DNA of 64,000 nt from Steromphala cineraria (Eukaryota; Mollusca; Gastropoda; Trochida; Trochidae). Within the stretch, counting starts at the first letter, position 1. Every line of letters starts with the position of its first letter. Position numbers and translations under genes: made by a program. The notes under the pieces are model-generated. The model was not told where the DNA came from. It did no database searches and saw nothing but the letters and a program-made list of their open reading frames with translations. Location: NCBI GenBank assembly GCA_916613615.1, contig OU744721.1, positions 76,017,060 through 76,081,059 on the forward strand. The letters run 5' to 3'. Shown one piece after another: positions 60,680-64,000 of the stretch.

Positions 60680-63600
60680 GATCTGCTTCAGCAATTATGA
60701 TGCATAGATCATTTATCACTGTTGCAATGCCTCTTTGTTACCATGGGTTGTATTCAAGAACCATGATCATTGAACTAACTGATACGTGAATCATAGAATT
60801 ATAGAACATTTAAGACTTATTACTTTATCCCTTTATATGGTTTGTATTTTAAGAACCTTTCCCATTGAACCGAAGATTTTGTGAACTTCAGGATCAATTC
60901 AAGATCAGTGTAGGATGATTTTCTTGACAGTTACAGTACAATCAATGGGTAACTTTTCTAGATACTTCACTTACCGGTTCGTTGCGTTTTGAAAAGGGTC
61001 CTTGTGTCAAGACAACTAGGGATTCTGTCAAGGTACCTAAAACCCTTCAGTATTATTCAACAACAAACTTAACCGGACACATGGTATGGATATGTCAGGG
61101 TAAGAGTTACATTGGAATTGAAATTACCAGGTCAAATCAAGCACGATGTTTCGCAATAGGCAATGCTTTACACCTTTTAGTTTCACAAACATATGCAATG
61201 AAATACATATTCCCTTTGTTGTTTAAAGTTTCAGTTGGCTTATTTTTTAACCTATGTAACATTTATCTGATGTTGATTGAAATATGATTTGCTCTATTTT
61301 GATAAATACTTGAAAAGTAAATAAAGGTACTATTTTCATACATTCATAAGTTTAGTCTCAAAAGTATAGCAAAAAATATTATGCTTTTAGAATAAGTCAA
61401 TTCAGAGTAATGAAAATGTTATGGTATTCTGAAACTTTTAATACAGGTAATTTATCATAATTTCTCTATTAATTCAACCCTCATATTTGCAACAACAAAA
61501 AATAGAAAATTTCTATGGTTGAACTATTTTTCTCTTTTTATCACATTTGTTAGATAAATTTTGAGATCATCTGTTATTTAAAGGCTTATTAAGTAGCTTT
61601 TATTGAAGACCATTTGATAATGACAATATTGGCAATACTAAGACATTGTCAATTGATTAAAGATAATAATGCTTTGCAAATATCATCACTTCTTTCCAAA
61701 TTAAACAAGGATTAATCAAGTCATAAAAGCATCAGCTTTAATCTTTTGGCACTTAATTGAAATATTAGATGTAATTTGAATTTGTCAACCCAGGAGAAAA
61801 TATGTGGTTGACTTATTGGAGATGACAAATTAATGGAGAAATTACAGTACCCCAGATTATTTCACAGTACCATACTTTGAGCAGAGAGCCAATGAAGTAC
61901 CACTGTGACTTACTGTGATGTCAAGGCACAGCATTTCAATATACCTCTGTATCCAAACCTTATTGAATTAGCCCACTTCTCACACAGTCCAAAAAGTAGC
62001 AGAGACCTACACTGGGACATTCTCTCCCCAAAAGCAGATCAAGTCATGAATTGTTGATCAAGCCTGAGTTACGGCAGTTTCCCCTGAAGGAAAAACAATT
62101 GCACCACAAACTATCTGTAATTTTTAAGCCAATCACAATGCTTCTTGCATGGAAAGGGTGGTTCATAACACAATGCCTTTGCCATAATTCAGTAGCATAA
62201 ATGATGATGATTTTAGAACAGCATCGCTGATTGCACATCTAACTTTGATTGGCTCCAATCAGGCATCTCCCATTCTACCCCACAAACTCGGCAAATAAGA
62301 ACAGAGGCCTGATCGACATATTATGACTTGATCTGCCTCTGTGGAGAGAGAATGACTCAGAGTTAAATTGACACAAATATTTATAAAATATTGAAATATC
62401 CTGCAATCCTTTTTATAAACTCTTCGACCATTAGAAATAAGACAAACACAACAAATAGGTCAATATAGTTTATTGTCATAAGTACAATGTACATGACAAC
62501 TTCACCCAAATGAAAATTTTCAAACGTTCCCATCCCAAAGTTACAAATTTCAGAATTAGTTAAATGTTAACACTCCAACATTCACCCTTTGGCACCGACA
62601 ACGTGCTCGGATTCCTCACTCACTCACACATTCCATAACTGATTAACAATTCTCTATTAACAAGTACTTAATTGATAAGAGTTACAAATGAGGAGTATAT
62701 CTACAGTATGTGAATGTTAATGTAGGTATGGTTTGGTGTATAACTGAAGGTAATACCGGTGTTAATGACATTATGCTGTGAGTAATCTACACATGGTTAA
62801 TACTGACTACAATACTGCTTTACACTATGACTGGTAACATAAGATGTAACATGAGTTTTATATTGCTTACCAGAACTACATTGCACAAAGAGAGACAACT
62901 GTAACGCATCAAATACATAAAGGATCACATGATGTCATCATTGGACACATTTCTTTTAATATTTAAGCTGTAAAACTATTTTAATAATTAACCGATGTGG
63001 AAGAAAATAATAAATCAATAGTAAGCTTCATGTTACCTGCTTGGGTATTAATCTCTATTCAGGAATTAAATGAGTGAGTTATTCTTTTATGCCGCTTGGG
63101 CAATATTTCTACCGTAAGCAGAGTGTCAAGAATTAAAGATTTCATGTCTGTATAGCATCAGGCATCATAACAGTTTCCAGAATATAATATTTATAGAAAA
63201 TGGTCTTGATAATAAACATATTTGTGCATTTTCTTGTTCTTAACAGCTAAGTGAGATTAAAAGCATTGATCCCTGTGTGTTAGGATAAATGTTGATAACC
63301 ATATATGTCCTCTTCTTGAATATACCCAAATCGTCTCAAAATAAATCTCTGTGCAATGTACTTCTGTACTAAACAACTTGATTGATCAGATTATGGAGAA
63401 ATGATAACACTCAAATTGCCGTTATGGTGACAGTTTCTAAATGTAAATCAGCCTTGAATGAAGATGATGACCACCTTGATGTGAAAACTAAAATGTAAAC
63501 ATGGCACCTAGGAACAATTCAATATCATTATTTACAAATATTCAAATACAGACAAAATGAGGTCAACAATTACTTCAAACAAAAGGAAACAATTTCAATA

Positions 63601-64000
63601 TTGGCACTATTGAAATTTAATTATCCCTGAAATATCTTTCATATTGAATTTTTGGCACAAAAATGCAATTATTGGCCAAAAGGAGTTGATATTATTTCCT
63701 CGAAGTATATTGCACACTTTCTTTTACCTGTAAATGGATTTTAAACAAATTATGTTCACTTTCTCAACTACATAGCCCAAATCAATTCCCTCAAAAAAAC
63801 AAATATGAAGTATAATAATGAACTATATACAAACAAGCTTATAAATATGAAATATGAAATGTTTTACAAAAAATTTATTCCTACAATGTTACTTTAAAAG
63901 AACCAAATTATTTTGAAACATGCTTATCAAATGCATAAGTATATTTTTAAGTATTTATTTGATCATTAAAACAAACATACAGTTTCCTTTTACGCAATAG
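60680..64000. other. 3' flank of caspase B; no gene recognised
   Basis: Aligns with 42511-42956 plus 44061-46930 of copy A. Poly(A) signal AATAAA at 61319-61324; dispersed repeat at 62215-62350. No open frame conserved as protein. Confidence 0.5.

Larger units (their letters stand above)
49194..64000 (+). repeat. Segmental duplication copy B (runs past the window)
   Basis: Colinear with 31066 to about 46.9 kb. At the junction, about 60 bases (gtttgtctgtctctttacta...ttcgtcaccttgaa) occur at 49135-49193 and again at 49576-49635, marking the breakpoint region. Confidence 0.85.

Overview
The window is animal nuclear DNA: AT-rich, with multi-exon genes using GT-AG introns, many short mobile elements and no operons. 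The repeats (ACGG-tailed tandem-core elements, a tRNA-derived SINE, foldback elements ending in TATACCCC) and the gene families point to a mollusc, most likely a bivalve. That assignment rests on recalled repeat motifs, not a search. I assembled the gene models by hand from splice sites and reading phase.

Layout. 1-1863 (+): 3' part of a GH49-like (dextranase/isopullulanase family) glycosidase with all three catalytic Asp. 2.4-7.6 kb: SINE, palindrome, and a 145-bp tandem-core element. 8.3-12.3 kb (-): a six-exon AIG1/GIMAP-like GTPase gene with two tandem copies of an unrecognised domain ahead of the GTPase domain. 12.5-13.8 kb (-): large terminal exon of a Schlafen-like protein. 14-26 kb: no convincing gene; two LINE 3'-end fossils, foldback and TIR elements, a G-rich minisatellite. 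27.5-30.7 kb (+): a compact four-exon caspase (309 aa). 36.5-42.5 kb and 52.3-60.7 kb (+): two seven-exon caspases (543 and 530 aa) lying in two tandem copies, about 18 kb each, of a segmental duplication (A from about 31.07 kb, B from about 49.19 kb to beyond the window).

Biology. GIMAP-like, Schlafen-like and three caspase genes side by side look like an innate-immunity/cell-death neighbourhood with local duplication. The most unusual elements are caspases A and B. They lack a recognisable CARD or DED, carry an acidic then strongly basic N-terminus, and have a very long charged p20/p10 linker with internal repeats. Intron 5 holds a 123-bp tandem array of the exon-5 end plus its splice donor, 16 units in B and about 5 in A. 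Within exon 5 the two copies differ almost only by amino-acid replacements just after the catalytic His. Aligning A with B gives empty sites for several mobile elements, which fixes their ends and target duplications.
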